Assembly (NCBI RefSeq): GCF_004344915.1 | Contig: NZ_SKFG01000031.1 | Span: forward strand, 1 to 64,000 | Length of the DNA: 64,000 nucleotides | Origin: Paenibacillus albiflavus | GTDB taxonomy: Bacteria; Bacillota; Bacilli; Paenibacillales; NBRC-103111 | Direction: 5' to 3' | In this document: positions 1-8,326 of the stretch, piece by piece | Position numbering within the stretch: the stretch's first letter is position 1 | How the letters are laid out: every line of letters starts with the position of its first letter | Notes under the pieces: model-generated | Database searches by the model: none | Seen by the model: only the letters and a program-made list of their open reading frames with translations | What the model was told of the DNA's origin: nothing | Translations under genes and position numbers: made by a program

Positions 1-990
1 CATCCCGACTGGAAATAGCCTCCCTTTGGATTCAAAAGGGCTATCCTGTTCGTACGGTGCTGCGTATCTGTAACGTTCCTCGTTCTACTTACTATTATCG
101 TCTGTGTCATCCAGAACGTCAGCCATCTACAGGCAGTGGTCGCCCTATTCCAGGTTACTCCTTGGATCAGAATGGTGCTGTTGTTTTAGACGCACGCATT
201 AAAGGGATTCTACGCCGTCTTATTAAAGGTCCTAACGCAGCTTTTGGTTACCGCAAGCTCACAATCTTATTACGCCGAAAATACCGCCTTGTCATTAATA
301 AGAAGAAAGTATATCGGCTATGCAAAGAGCTGGGTGTACTGGCCCCACAACGTGAAATAACAAACGCTGTACCCAAAAAGGTAGCCAATAACCGCGTCGT
401 TACTGGACCGAATCAAGTGTGGCAAATGGATATTAAATATGGATACGTAGCTGGTAAACGTCGGCATTTCTATTTAGCGAGCATCCTTGATGTATTCGAT
501 CGAAATATTGTTGCTCACCATCGGGGTAAGGCTTGTAGCACACAGGATATTCTGCAAATCGTACAGAAAGCCATTCTAAAACGAAATATTCACGGGCAAG
601 AAACCAAGCTAGTTATACGTACAGATAACGGCCCACAGTTCGTGAGCAAGGCTTTCTACGCCTATTGTGAACTAGCTGGTATTGAGCATGAGCGCATTCC
701 AGTTCACACGCCTAACAAAAACTCATTTATCGAGTCCTACCATAGTATCATCGAGAAAGAATGTTACCTACGTAACTGTTTTGAAACTTACGAAGAAGCC
801 TTTAAGGAAGTGGATCGTTTTATTCGTTATTACAATAACGATCGCGTTCATGGCAGTCTTAAAGACTGGCCACCAAAGGACTATCTTCGGTTGGTGCATG
901 AAGGGAAGATAATCCCTCAAAAAATCGCCCTATAGTGAGACAGACCAATTAAAACCTTGGTAAATGTCCAATTTTAGGGGGTTGAACCGC
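1..990 (+). mobile_element. IS3-family insertion sequence, right part (left end outside window)
   Basis: The transposase gene is followed by about 55 bp of non-coding DNA that ends near 980-990. Read on the minus strand, this stretch contains CCCCCTAAAATTGGACA, which resembles the terminal repeats of IS3-family elements of the IS150/IS2 type as I recall them. The left end and the upstream orfA are outside the window, so the exact right border, the inverted repeat and the target duplication cannot be fixed. The apparent border coincides with the start of a 102-bp tandem repeat at 991, so the element may have inserted into, or at the edge of, that array. Confidence 0.75.
3..935 (+). CDS. IS3-family transposase OrfB (5' partial)
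   Basis: DDE integrase-type transposase that cuts and joins the ends of the insertion sequence. The reading frame is open to the left window edge; a GTG at 57 is a possible internal start, but the in-frame upstream codons look like normal OrfB sequence, so I treat it as cut by the window. An N-terminal HTH_21-like part with the motif PRSTYYYR is followed by the rve catalytic core. The three acidic residues are visible in WQMDIKYG, RTDNGPQFVS and NSFIESYHSIIEKE. The C-terminal YYNNDRVHGSL is typical of the family. No internal stop or frameshift is seen in the visible part, so it may be intact and active if orfA is complete. Confidence 0.92.
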   Translation, partial: SRLEIASLWIQKGYPVRTVLRICNVPRSTYYYRLCHPERQPSTGSGRPIPGYSLDQNGAVVLDARIKGILRRLIKGPNAAFGYRKLTILLRRKYRLVINKKKVYRLCKELGVLAPQREITNAVPKKVANNRVVTGPNQVWQMDIKYGYVAGKRRHFYLASILDVFDRNIVAHHRGKACSTQDILQIVQKAILKRNIHGQETKLVIRTDNGPQFVSKAFYAYCELAGIEHERIPVHTPNKNSFIESYHSIIEKECYLRNCFETYEEAFKEVDRFIRYYNNDRVHGSLKDWPPKDYLRLVHEGKIIPQKIAL

Positions 991-1224
991 AAATTACCGA
1001 AAGAGCACCCCAAGTTGCCGCATTGCTTCAGGTAGCACGGTGGAGGTCGCTGGCAGAGTGCGAACGGTAAAGAATTACCGAAAAAGGGAAACAAATTACC
1101 GAAAAAGCACCCCAAGTTGCCGAATCGCGCTAGGTAGCACGGTGGAGGTCACTGGTAGAGTGAGATCGGTAAAGAATTACCGAAAAAGGGAAAACCATTG
1201 CCGAAAAAGCACCCCAAGTTGCCG
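991..1224. repeat. 102-bp tandem repeat, about 2.3 copies
   Basis: Two full units (991-1092 and 1093-1194) and a partial third unit (1195-1224) repeat with an exact period of 102 bp and few substitutions. Each full unit carries the short palindrome CGGTAAAGAATTACCG (1065-1080 and 1167-1182) and the block GCACCCCAAGTTGCCG. The rest of the 936-1288 gap holds only the IS end and the cotH terminator. The period is a multiple of three, so an 82-codon frame stays open through it, but I see no ribosome site or protein-like composition and read it as non-coding. Its function is unknown. Confidence 0.85.
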
Positions 1225-1244
1225 CATTGCATCAACACAAATAG

Positions 1245-1279
1245 AAAAACAGTTGTTAGGAATTAGCCTAACAACTGTT
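1245..1279 (-). terminator. Rho-independent terminator of the VTC-DUF4956-cotH operon
   Basis: A perfect 13-bp stem pairs AACAGTTGTTAGG (1248-1260) with CCTAACAACTGTT (1267-1279) around a 6-nt loop. On the minus strand it is followed by a run of five T (1245-1249). It lies 10 bp beyond the cotH stop codon. Confidence 0.9.
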
Positions 1280-1288
1280 CTTCTTTGA

Positions 1289-3241
1289 TTATTTCGAGTA
1301 TCTTCTTCGCTGATATTTTAGCCCAAATATCGTGGATCCGACTAATAATAGGATGAATGCGGAGGTGATAGCTACACTTTGCCAAGTATATTCACCGCTA
1401 GCAGTTGATGAAGCATTGTTGCCAGGTCGTTGCATTCCACCAGGGTTACGTCCATCGCCAAGGTTAGGTGGTTGCATCTGCCCAAGGTCCTGCCCATCGC
1501 CAAAGTTAGGTGGCTGCATTTGCCCACGGTCCTGCCCATCAACAAAGTTAGGTGGTTGCATCTGCCCAAGATCCTGGCCATCGCCAAGGTTAGGCGGTTG
1601 CATCTGCCCAAGGTCTTGCCCATCGCCAAAGTTAGGTGGTTGCATCTGTCCAGGGTCCTGACCATTACCAAAGTTAGGTGGCTGGAACTGACCTTGTCCT
1701 TGTTTATCTCCGTTTGCATTCTGACCGCCAAGCTCCCCTCGTGGACCACCCGTCGTTGTTGCTTCGACGACTAGCTCACCAGAGAGTTGCTTCTTGATCG
1801 ATTCAGCCCTTTGAATGGCGAATTCAACTAAACTTTTATCACCTGAAACAGATTCATCGAATTGTTCCTTGGTGTAGAACTTGGTTGGATCTTTGTCGAT
1901 ATAGGAGGAGATTAAGTCTGAAATTTGCTTTGTCTTCGCTGACATCTGATCTTCTGAGAAAAAGTTATTTGCAATTTCGTCTAGGTAGCTATTAAACTTC
2001 TCTCGATACTCAGGAACGGAGAGAAGCGAATTGAGCAGCGGTCTGTCTTCCAAGCTGATACCCGAGACAGGTGTAGTGATACTGAAGTTAATGTTCGTTT
2101 CACTCAGGAAATTAGCTGCCATATCTCCACCAGGATTTCCACCCATCATACCCCGATTGCGGTTGTTCCCAGCTTGCTTGTTGTTAGGCTGAACTTGCTG
2201 GTTATTAGGTTCAGCTTGCTTATTGTTTTGTTCAACTTGCTTGTTGTTTTGTTCAGCTGGCAACTTATCGCCTATCCCATCAGCAGCATCCATCATTCCG
2301 CCAAAACCACCCATTCCGCCCATCCCACTAAAGCCGCCGAACGACATATTGTAATCCCACGGCAGGATGGAGAACACACCGTTCTCCTCGTACAAATAAT
2401 AGTTATGCTTCAAATTACCTTGATAACTATCTAAGTTGACAAGTGCTGTGTTTGCGGCAAAATAGCGCAGTATTTCATCGACATCAAGAACTTTCTCAAT
2501 ATCACCACCATTGTTAATCGCATCAAGCATAGCGATTATCGCAGACTGATCCGATACGCCTTTGTTTGTTTTCAGATTCATACCAGAATAATCTTTAATA
2601 TCATCGCTAATCCATTTCAAATCACTGCCTGTACCATCTGGTTTATATAAATCGCCTGTACCACTTACGTAATGCTGTGCTAAGAACGGTTCTTCAATGG
2701 CTTCAACGCCGAGGTACAGTCCCCATTCTTCACCATTAATTGTCACATACATATAAGAATTGGCTGGAGTAGGCACACCCATCGATTCCATTAGAGCATA
2801 GGACAAATATTCGCGCATCTGAGAAGGGTCCGTGTAATTATTGTTTAAATTCAGCTTCTTAAGGCCATATAAATTTAGATCGTCCTGATAATAATCAAAG
2901 TCAATCTTGAAGCTATAGCGGTCTGAATCGCTCATTTGTGCAACGGAGGTAAGCGTCATATTGCCTTTGACTCGCAGCCCAACTCCTTGTACCTTTTTAC
3001 CATTAATCGTGACATCTGCTGGTACCATGGCTTCATCAAGCGGGTTTGCAAAAATAGACTTAAGGTCTTTATCATCCAGTGTAATATCAACTGATGTTAC
3101 CCTACTTTGATCAAAAATTTGCTCTTCGTACGTATGATCCAGCTTAACAGGTTCAACTCCGATTCGTGGGAGCATGAACATAATCGTAATAAATAAGAAG
3201 ATCAGTAAAGCAAATACAACTAAAACATATTTATTTTTCAC
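1289..3241 (-). CDS. CotH-family (spore coat kinase-like) membrane-anchored protein
   Basis: Member of the CotH family, whose characterised members are atypical secreted protein kinases; B. subtilis CotH phosphorylates coat proteins. The 650-residue protein has an N-terminal membrane segment (about residues 4-24), a CotH core with GLYLGVE, GDLYKP and the metal-site-like ILPWDYN motif, a Gln/Asn-rich linker with heptad-like NNKQ repeats, six 14-residue PPNFGDGQDLGQMQ-like repeats (residues 521-604) and a C-terminal membrane helix followed by a basic tail. A GTG start at 3241 is preferred over the ATG 30 bases upstream because AAAGGAGTGA sits at the right distance from it. It is the last gene of an operon with the DUF4956 and VTC genes. 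The two membrane anchors and repeats suggest envelope attachment rather than a classical coat protein; this is inference. Confidence 0.85.
   Translation of the reverse strand: MKNKYVLVVFALLIFLFITIMFMLPRIGVEPVKLDHTYEEQIFDQSRVTSVDITLDDKDLKSIFANPLDEAMVPADVTINGKKVQGVGLRVKGNMTLTSVAQMSDSDRYSFKIDFDYYQDDLNLYGLKKLNLNNNYTDPSQMREYLSYALMESMGVPTPANSYMYVTINGEEWGLYLGVEAIEEPFLAQHYVSGTGDLYKPDGTGSDLKWISDDIKDYSGMNLKTNKGVSDQSAIIAMLDAINNGGDIEKVLDVDEILRYFAANTALVNLDSYQGNLKHNYYLYEENGVFSILPWDYNMSFGGFSGMGGMGGFGGMMDAADGIGDKLPAEQNNKQVEQNNKQAEPNNQQVQPNNKQAGNNRNRGMMGGNPGGDMAANFLSETNINFSITTPVSGISLEDRPLLNSLLSVPEYREKFNSYLDEIANNFFSEDQMSAKTKQISDLISSYIDKDPTKFYTKEQFDESVSGDKSLVEFAIQRAESIKKQLSGELVVEATTTGGPRGELGGQNANGDKQGQGQFQPPNFGNGQDPGQMQPPNFGDGQDLGQMQPPNLGDGQDLGQMQPPNFVDGQDRGQMQPPNFGDGQDLGQMQPPNLGDGRNPGGMQRPGNNASSTASGEYTWQSVAITSAFILLLVGSTIFGLKYQRRRYSK
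1430..1681 (-). repeat. 42-bp coding tandem repeat, six copies, in the CotH-like gene
   Basis: Six consecutive 42-bp units encode 14-residue repeats of the type PPNFGDGQDLGQMQ, with Phe/Leu, Asp/Asn and Leu/Pro/Arg variation. Copy number is likely to vary between strains by slippage, and each unit keeps the frame. Confidence 0.9.
2168..2258 (-). repeat. short Gln/Asn-rich coding repeat in the CotH-like gene
   Basis: Four to five degenerate 21-bp units encode heptads such as EQNNKQV, EQNNKQA, EPNNQQV and QPNNKQA. They form a low-complexity linker between the CotH core halves. Confidence 0.65.
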
Positions 3242-3283
3242 AAGGAAATCACTCCTTTCCCCGAATTTCATTCACTTGCAGCA

Positions 3284-3970
3284 TTAGGCCGTGAAATTTC
3301 CGTCATAGCTCAACATAATCGCAGAGTTCACACCATTCATGCCAGTGATCTTATTTATAAACTCAGTTGAATTCTCTTTAAGACGCAGTTCATAGGTAAT
3401 CTCCATTCCTCCTGCATAAGGCGAGTTTGATTTGGATTTGACGGTATGTTTTCTTGATACAGTCGATACGATCTGCTCTAAAGTTCCTTCAACTGCAGCA
3501 TCTGTATATTTTACAACGAGAAGATAAGGATTCTCCACAGTCAGACGATTGACGAAGAATAGCAGAACGATTCCAATAAGAATGGAGCCAATAATCACAA
3601 GAGGAATGAGTCCAGCACCGCATAGAATTCCAGATGCAACAGACCAGAAAATATAAACGAGATCCATTGGATCTTTAATAGGTGTTCGGAAGCGAACAAT
3701 CGACAGCGCACCGACCATACCAAGTGAGAGTACAATGTTCGTTGATATCCCGATAATAATGAGCGCAGTTGCCATCGTCATCACAATAAGTGAAATATTG
3801 AAGCTGTGTGAATACATCACACCTGCGAATGTTTTTTTATAAATGACATAAATGAATAATCCTACTGCAAAAGCTACGACAATCCCGATCAATGAATCAA
3901 TGATTGAGAAGCTGGTTGTTTTCTCGAGAAAGCTGGATTTAAGAATATCTTGAAAAGTAATCGTACCCAT
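3284..3970 (-). CDS. DUF4956 domain-containing membrane protein
   Basis: Integral membrane protein of 228 residues with several hydrophobic segments (around residues 22-42, 55-75, 105-145) and the conserved DUF4956 signature GALSIVRFRTPIKDP followed by DLVYIFWS. The C-terminal part of about 80 residues is soluble. Its biochemical role is unknown; in many Firmicutes it sits beside VTC-domain and CotH genes, as here, which suggests a shared pathway. The ATG at 3970 is preferred over one 15 bases upstream because GGAGGAG lies 6 nt before it. It is 24 bp from the VTC gene and 42 bp from the cotH-like gene, consistent with one transcript. Confidence 0.88.
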   Translation of the reverse strand: MGTITFQDILKSSFLEKTTSFSIIDSLIGIVVAFAVGLFIYVIYKKTFAGVMYSHSFNISLIVMTMATALIIIGISTNIVLSLGMVGALSIVRFRTPIKDPMDLVYIFWSVASGILCGAGLIPLVIIGSILIGIVLLFFVNRLTVENPYLLVVKYTDAAVEGTLEQIVSTVSRKHTVKSKSNSPYAGGMEITYELRLKENSTEFINKITGMNGVNSAIMLSYDGNFTA

Positions 3971-3994
3971 GTTGTTCTCCTCCATGTTCTATAG

Positions 3995-4687
3995 TTAGCC
4001 ATACATGCGGCTTAGTTGGTATTTGGAAAAAGCGGTTTTGCTAGTATTGCTGGCAGATAGTAAATTCTTGATCAGATCAGGCAAATATTCATCGAATTTT
4101 ACCTCTAGTATGACAATGTTAGGGTCCAGCGTTTCAACCATCATCAGATCAGGATTCAAAAAATCGGTATTCCGAAAGCTTGTCTTAACTGAACTGTCGA
4201 AGGTTACACGAACATTACCCTGCTCATAAATAAACACTTCCCGTACATAATCAACGACGGTTGTCGGTTTGAGCTGGAATAAATTCATATGGATATAGAG
4301 CTCTCGAATAAGTGATCTTGGGTCATGCTCCATCCAATCGATAGTTCCAGACCGAATGCGTTCATATTCTTCTGCTGTTATACGGCATTTGGTTTTGTAG
4401 CATAGATTGTTACGTTTGCTTTTTTTCTCAAGCTGAATGAATTCTGTGTTATAGTCGTACAACCTGACTCTGAATTTATCCCGATGGAATAAGCCTTCTT
4501 TTTTTTGGATTAGAACCTTATTATCAACGTTGTCAAAATAACAGCTGCGGATAAGATATCGACCGTCTTGCTTAGCGTGAGGGTCGGGCATCATTACATG
4601 CCTAAGATTATTGCGAAGCAAATGGCAATCCGCATGAGTGATTGCATGCTTTAGCTCTCTGCGGCCTTTGAACCCATTCATACTCAT
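3995..4687 (-). CDS. VTC-domain polyphosphate polymerase-like protein
   Basis: Protein of 230 residues formed almost entirely by a VTC domain, the triphosphate-tunnel fold that in yeast Vtc4 makes inorganic polyphosphate from ATP. Visible tunnel residues include KFRVRLY, the Lys-rich LEKKSKRN, RVTFDSSV and ILEVKFDEY near the end. No membrane segment or SPX domain is present. The start has AGGAGG 8 nt upstream. It is the first gene of the operon with DUF4956 and the CotH-like gene, preceded by its own putative promoter region with an OmpR-type direct repeat. Polyphosphate synthesis is inferred from the family and could instead be another phosphoryl-transfer reaction. Confidence 0.87.
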   Translation of the reverse strand: MSMNGFKGRRELKHAITHADCHLLRNNLRHVMMPDPHAKQDGRYLIRSCYFDNVDNKVLIQKKEGLFHRDKFRVRLYDYNTEFIQLEKKSKRNNLCYKTKCRITAEEYERIRSGTIDWMEHDPRSLIRELYIHMNLFQLKPTTVVDYVREVFIYEQGNVRVTFDSSVKTSFRNTDFLNPDLMMVETLDPNIVILEVKFDEYLPDLIKNLLSASNTSKTAFSKYQLSRMYG

Positions 4688-4747
4688 TGTGCTAACCTCC
4701 TATTCGTATGTTATTGATTGCTGCAAGATATAGAATAAGCGGATAGT

Positions 4748-4764
4748 CTTAAAGAAACCTTAAA
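4748..4764 (-). promoter_or_regulatory. putative OmpR-type response-regulator site upstream of the VTC operon
   Basis: On the minus strand the hexamer TTTAAG occurs twice with an 11-bp period (4764-4759 and 4753-4748), the arrangement bound by many OmpR/PhoB-family regulators. It lies about 60-75 bp before the VTC start codon and a TATATC-like -10 follows roughly 20 bp downstream, so the repeat occupies the -35 region. The adjacent response regulator gene is the obvious candidate binder; this is inference. Confidence 0.6.
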
Positions 4765-4807
4765 AAAAGACTGCCCCTAGAAATCGGATATAGATTTCTA
4801 GAGACAG
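4762..4807 (-). terminator. Rho-independent terminator after the histidine kinase gene
   Basis: A long stem (4771-4807) with arms ending in CTAGAAATC / GATTTCTAG and a 7-nt loop is followed on the minus strand by seven T (4762-4768). It separates the two-component genes from the VTC operon, and its T-tract touches the putative regulator site. Confidence 0.88.
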
Positions 4808-4823
4808 CTTCTGATGTATCGCT

Positions 4824-6104
4824 TTATTTAGGTAGTTTAATTCGAATAATGGTACCCTTGGGCTCATTCGGCAAAGCCCTAATTGTTCCATGATGACTTG
4901 TTACAATCCATTGCGCAATGGACAGCCCAAGACCTGAACCTCCTGATTCTCTTGATCTTGCTTTATCCTCACGATAGAAACGGTCAAATACATGCTCTCT
5001 ATTGTCTTGATGAATACCAACACCTGTATCTCTTACCTCAATCAGAACTCTGTTATCTTGCGTGAAAGTTTTAATACCAATAAAATCATTCTCACCTGTG
5101 TATTTAATTGCATTATCTAGCAGAATGACGAGCAGCTGATGCATTCGATTATGATCGGCTTCGATCGTCTGATTACAATCAAGCTGAAGCCAGATCCTCT
5201 TGTCTTGCAGTTCAGCAATTTCGATATAGGGTACAGATACAGATTGAATGAATGCGTCGATGTTTAGCGGTTGTTTAGTTAGTTCAGTTTCCGTAGAATC
5301 GGCTCTTGCCAAAGTCAGCAAATCGGTAGTCAGTTTACTAAGCCTGCGTGTTTCAGATAGAGACAGTGCAATTTGTTCAAAAGAATCGATGATTTTCTTA
5401 TCAGGTGTAGTTAGCAATAGCTCCATCTTATTCTGAATGATGGTCAAAGGTGTTCTTAGCTCATGCGATGCGTTCTCTACAAATTCTGCTTGCTTGTTCC
5501 AAGATCGCATAATCGGCTTCATCGTTTGTCTGGATAACAGGTAGCTAGCTGAAATTGACAGCAAGATGAATACAATCGTGCATAGAATGATGATATTTTG
5601 AAAATTTGCCAGTATGCTTTGCTCGCCATCTGTATTTATCAGGAGCTGTACATAGGCAACTTGATTGTCAGGCACATGTTCTTCTATCGTGATTGTTCTA
5701 AAATGATTCGAATTATTTAAAATGATAGACGAAATAACGCCTAAATTACGAGGATTAAACTGCAGCTCTGTAAAATAATTGTCGTAGAACAGCTTGCCGA
5801 TTTCTTCAATATTTACAATCTGGCCTTCATCATTCCATTTGATCGGGATAATTCGTGGGCTAGGTCTGTTGATCGGTCTGTTATTTGGAGGCGGAGCCAT
5901 AAAATCTTTACCAGGGAGTATGTCTGGCATTGTTACATATATCTCTTGATTGCGGGTTAACTCTTCATCAACCTTGGCAAGTAGCGTAGATTTCATCTGT
6001 GAAAATACGATAACACCGAATAAGGTGAAGATAATGCTGAATGCAATAAAGTTGTATAGCATGAAGCTTATCTGCTGTTTACGAATGACAGGTTGCTTAC
6101 TCAT
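4824..6104 (-). CDS. sensor histidine kinase of an OmpR-type two-component system
   Basis: Membrane histidine kinase of 426 residues. Two membrane segments (about residues 13-36 and 170-190) enclose an extracytoplasmic sensor region of about 130 residues with no recognised fold. No clear HAMP domain follows; a short linker leads to the H-box NASHELRTP with phosphorylated His214, then the N-box DNAIKY (330-335), the G1 box DTGVG (359-363) and GGSGLGL (388-394). The ATG at 6104 is chosen because GGTGAG precedes it and it overlaps the response regulator stop by a few bases, a normal coupled arrangement. The neighbouring VTC-DUF4956-CotH operon is the likely target of the pair. The signal is unknown. 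Confidence 0.93.
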   Translation of the reverse strand: MSKQPVIRKQQISFMLYNFIAFSIIFTLFGVIVFSQMKSTLLAKVDEELTRNQEIYVTMPDILPGKDFMAPPPNNRPINRPSPRIIPIKWNDEGQIVNIEEIGKLFYDNYFTELQFNPRNLGVISSIILNNSNHFRTITIEEHVPDNQVAYVQLLINTDGEQSILANFQNIIILCTIVFILLSISASYLLSRQTMKPIMRSWNKQAEFVENASHELRTPLTIIQNKMELLLTTPDKKIIDSFEQIALSLSETRRLSKLTTDLLTLARADSTETELTKQPLNIDAFIQSVSVPYIEIAELQDKRIWLQLDCNQTIEADHNRMHQLLVILLDNAIKYTGENDFIGIKTFTQDNRVLIEVRDTGVGIHQDNREHVFDRFYREDKARSRESGGSGLGLSIAQWIVTSHHGTIRALPNEPKGTIIRIKLPK

Positions 6105-6783
6105 GTTGCTCACCGCTTTCGGATAGCATGTAACCGATGCCGCGAATCGTTCGAATGAATTTGTCATATCCATGCTTTTTCATATTTTTGCGAAGATTGC
6201 TGATATAAACCTCAACGACCGTAGTCGAGGTACTGGACTCAAATCCCCATATCCGATCAAAAATTTGTTCTTTGGTGAGTAAGATGTTCTTATTGTTGAT
6301 CAAATATTCAAGCAAGTCATATTGCTTGCCATTTAGTTTAATGACTTCGTCGTGAATCGTGACGCAATTGTTCCTCAGATTCATCTTGAGGTCTTTGAAT
6401 TGAAGGATGCTTTCTTTGAATTCCCCAACCGATCGTCTGATTATCGCTTCTAATCGGAGAACAAGCTCTTCTCGATGGAATGGCTTTACTAAGTAATCAT
6501 CTGCTCCTAGCTTAAAACCGCGAATTTTATCATCTATTCCATCTTTGGCTGTTAAAATGAGAAGGGGAGTCGTGACTCGTTGCTCTCTCAGTTTACTAAG
6601 AACCTCATACCCATTCATGGAAGGCAGCATCAGATCAAGTATGATGACGTCATAAATGTTGTGTTCTGCAAGATATAAGCCTTCAGCACCATCATAAGCT
6701 TGCTCAGTATCGAACATATGCTGAACGGTTTCACAAATCGTATCCGATAAATGTTTATCGTCCTCAATGACGAGAATTCGCAT
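6097..6783 (-). CDS. OmpR-family response regulator
   Basis: DNA-binding response regulator of 228 residues. The receiver domain shows the acidic pair in VIEDDK, phospho-acceptor Asp50 in VIILDLMLP, Thr in ILTAKDG and Lys100 in DDYLVKPF. The C-terminal winged helix (about residues 130-225) has the usual GKQYDLLEYL and VVEVYISNLRKN stretches. The ATG at 6783 is preferred over a GTG nine bases upstream because GAGGTG is 6 nt before it. It is co-transcribed with the histidine kinase immediately downstream and probably binds the TTTAAG direct repeat at 4748-4764. Confidence 0.94.
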   Translation of the reverse strand: MRILVIEDDKHLSDTICETVQHMFDTEQAYDGAEGLYLAEHNIYDVIILDLMLPSMNGYEVLSKLREQRVTTPLLILTAKDGIDDKIRGFKLGADDYLVKPFHREELVLRLEAIIRRSVGEFKESILQFKDLKMNLRNNCVTIHDEVIKLNGKQYDLLEYLINNKNILLTKEQIFDRIWGFESSTSTTVVEVYISNLRKNMKKHGYDKFIRTIRGIGYMLSESGEQHE

Positions 6784-6854
6784 ACCTATCACCTCAGTTC
6801 ACATAATAGCAGTCTGGTCAGGTGAGGGCAAATGTTGTAGCTGTGCGATGTGAA

Positions 6855-6893
6855 AAGAGCTGTCCAGTGAAAATATCCACTTGGACAGCTCTT
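6855..6893 (-). terminator. Rho-independent terminator of melA
   Basis: A stem of about 15 bp (arms AAGAGCTGTCCA / TGGACAGCTCTT, with inner CAC/GTG pairs) is followed on the minus strand by four T. It lies just past the melA stop and ahead of the response regulator gene. Confidence 0.88.
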
Positions 6894-6896
6894 GTT

Positions 6897-8195
6897 TTAT
6901 TTGTAGGCTGGCAACCAGTCGCCATGCGCTTCGATTAGATCATCGCACATTGATACGATATCATCCATCGATAGTTCGGCTGATGTATGAGGATCAAGCA
7001 TCGCCGCATGATAGATATGTTCTTTCTTTTTCGTTATGGCGGCTTCTATTGTGAGCAGTTGTGTATTGATATTCGTCCGATTCAAGGCTGCAAGCTGAGG
7101 TGGCAGGTCACCTACATAAGTTGGTGTAACTCCGCTTCTATCCACCACGCATGCGACTTCCACACAAGCTTCCTTAGGCAGGTTCGTAATAAGCCCTGTG
7201 TTCATGACGTTGCCGCCAATTTTGTAAGGAATATCGGTTTCAATGGCTTCCAGGATGTAAGATGCATACTCATGAGAACGACTATGGGTAAGCGCAGTGT
7301 CGTTCACGAGCTCATCTCTCATTTTGTTCCAATTTGCGATTTGATTCACACAGCGGCGCGGATATTCGTCAAGCGGGATGTTGAACCGCTCGATCAGCTC
7401 TGGGTAATTTCTTTTAATAAAATAGGGGTGGTACTCTGCATTATGTTCAGATGATTCGGTTATGTAGTAGCCGAATTTCAGCATCATTTCGAATCGCACC
7501 ATATCATAATGCAGCTCCTGCTGCTTCGCTGCAGCTTTGCGCTTGATCTCAGGATATAAGTCCACGCCATTCTTGGTAACCTCAAGCAACCATGCCATAT
7601 GGTTGATGCCTGCGATTTTCCATTGTACGCCTGCTGCATCCATTCCTAGACTGCTGAAGAGATGAGGGACGCATACTTGGACGCTATGGCAGAGCCCAAC
7701 CGTATTTACTTGTCCATAGGTGTTCATCACATTCGTAAGTACAGCCATCGGATTTGTATAGTTTATAAATAAAGCATTTGGACAAACCTCGCGAATATCC
7801 GCTGCAAAATCCAACATTACCGGGATCGTTCGCAGATTTCTAAAAATACCGCCAATCCCTACTGTATCTGCAATTGTTTGACGTAAGCCGTATTTCTTCG
7901 GAATCTCAAAATCCGTAATGGTACATGGATCATACCCTCCAACTTGAATCGCGTTGATGACATATTTGGCGCCTCGTAAAGCTTCTTTACGATCCATATA
8001 GCTGGTTATCGTACAATTGCTGTTTAGTGTCTTTTTGATATTGTTCAGCATTTGCAACGAATCTTGCAGTCGAACAGGATCAATATCGAATAAAGCAAGC
8101 TCGAATCCATCAAGCGCTGGTGTAGACATGATGTCTCCAAGTACATTTTTGGCAAAAACCGTGCTGCCAGCCCCTAGAAATGTAACTTTAGCCAC
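6897..8195 (-). CDS. melA: alpha-galactosidase, glycoside hydrolase family 4
   Basis: Cytoplasmic NAD- and Mn-dependent alpha-galactosidase of the GH4 family (432 residues), hydrolysing melibiose- and raffinose-type alpha-galactosides. The N-terminal Rossmann motif VTFLGAGSTVFAKN, the NYTNPMAVLTN loop and the metal-binding GLCHSVQ cysteine motif are visible, and IADTVGIGGIFRNLRTIP matches what I recall of Bacillus MelA. The start is GTG at 8195 with GGAGG 7 nt upstream. An AraC-family regulator is transcribed divergently from the shared 130-bp gap and probably controls it. No sugar transporter gene lies next to it, so uptake must be encoded elsewhere. GH4 members can also act on alpha-glucosides, but the match to MelA is close. 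Confidence 0.92.
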   Translation of the reverse strand: MAKVTFLGAGSTVFAKNVLGDIMSTPALDGFELALFDIDPVRLQDSLQMLNNIKKTLNSNCTITSYMDRKEALRGAKYVINAIQVGGYDPCTITDFEIPKKYGLRQTIADTVGIGGIFRNLRTIPVMLDFAADIREVCPNALFINYTNPMAVLTNVMNTYGQVNTVGLCHSVQVCVPHLFSSLGMDAAGVQWKIAGINHMAWLLEVTKNGVDLYPEIKRKAAAKQQELHYDMVRFEMMLKFGYYITESSEHNAEYHPYFIKRNYPELIERFNIPLDEYPRRCVNQIANWNKMRDELVNDTALTHSRSHEYASYILEAIETDIPYKIGGNVMNTGLITNLPKEACVEVACVVDRSGVTPTYVGDLPPQLAALNRTNINTQLLTIEAAITKKKEHIYHAAMLDPHTSAELSMDDIVSMCDDLIEAHGDWLPAYK

Positions 8196-8326
8196 AATAT
8201 AACCTCCATTAAGTTCAAGTAATCTTTCTTTCTACTATACCGCTTTGCTATGATTTAGAGATATGGAGGGAAACGATACATATATGGAGAAATGTAGTTT
8301 GTAACTTAGTATTGGAGGTTGTTCCT

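Noticed and set aside
1040-1288. 82-codon plus-strand frame across the tandem repeat
   Set aside because: It stays open only because the repeat period is a multiple of three. There is no ribosome site, and the frame runs into the minus-strand terminator.
1430-1774. open plus-strand frames opposite the CotH repeat region
   Set aside because: They are repeats of the 42-bp unit read in antisense, with Cys/Trp-rich non-protein-like composition and no ribosome site.
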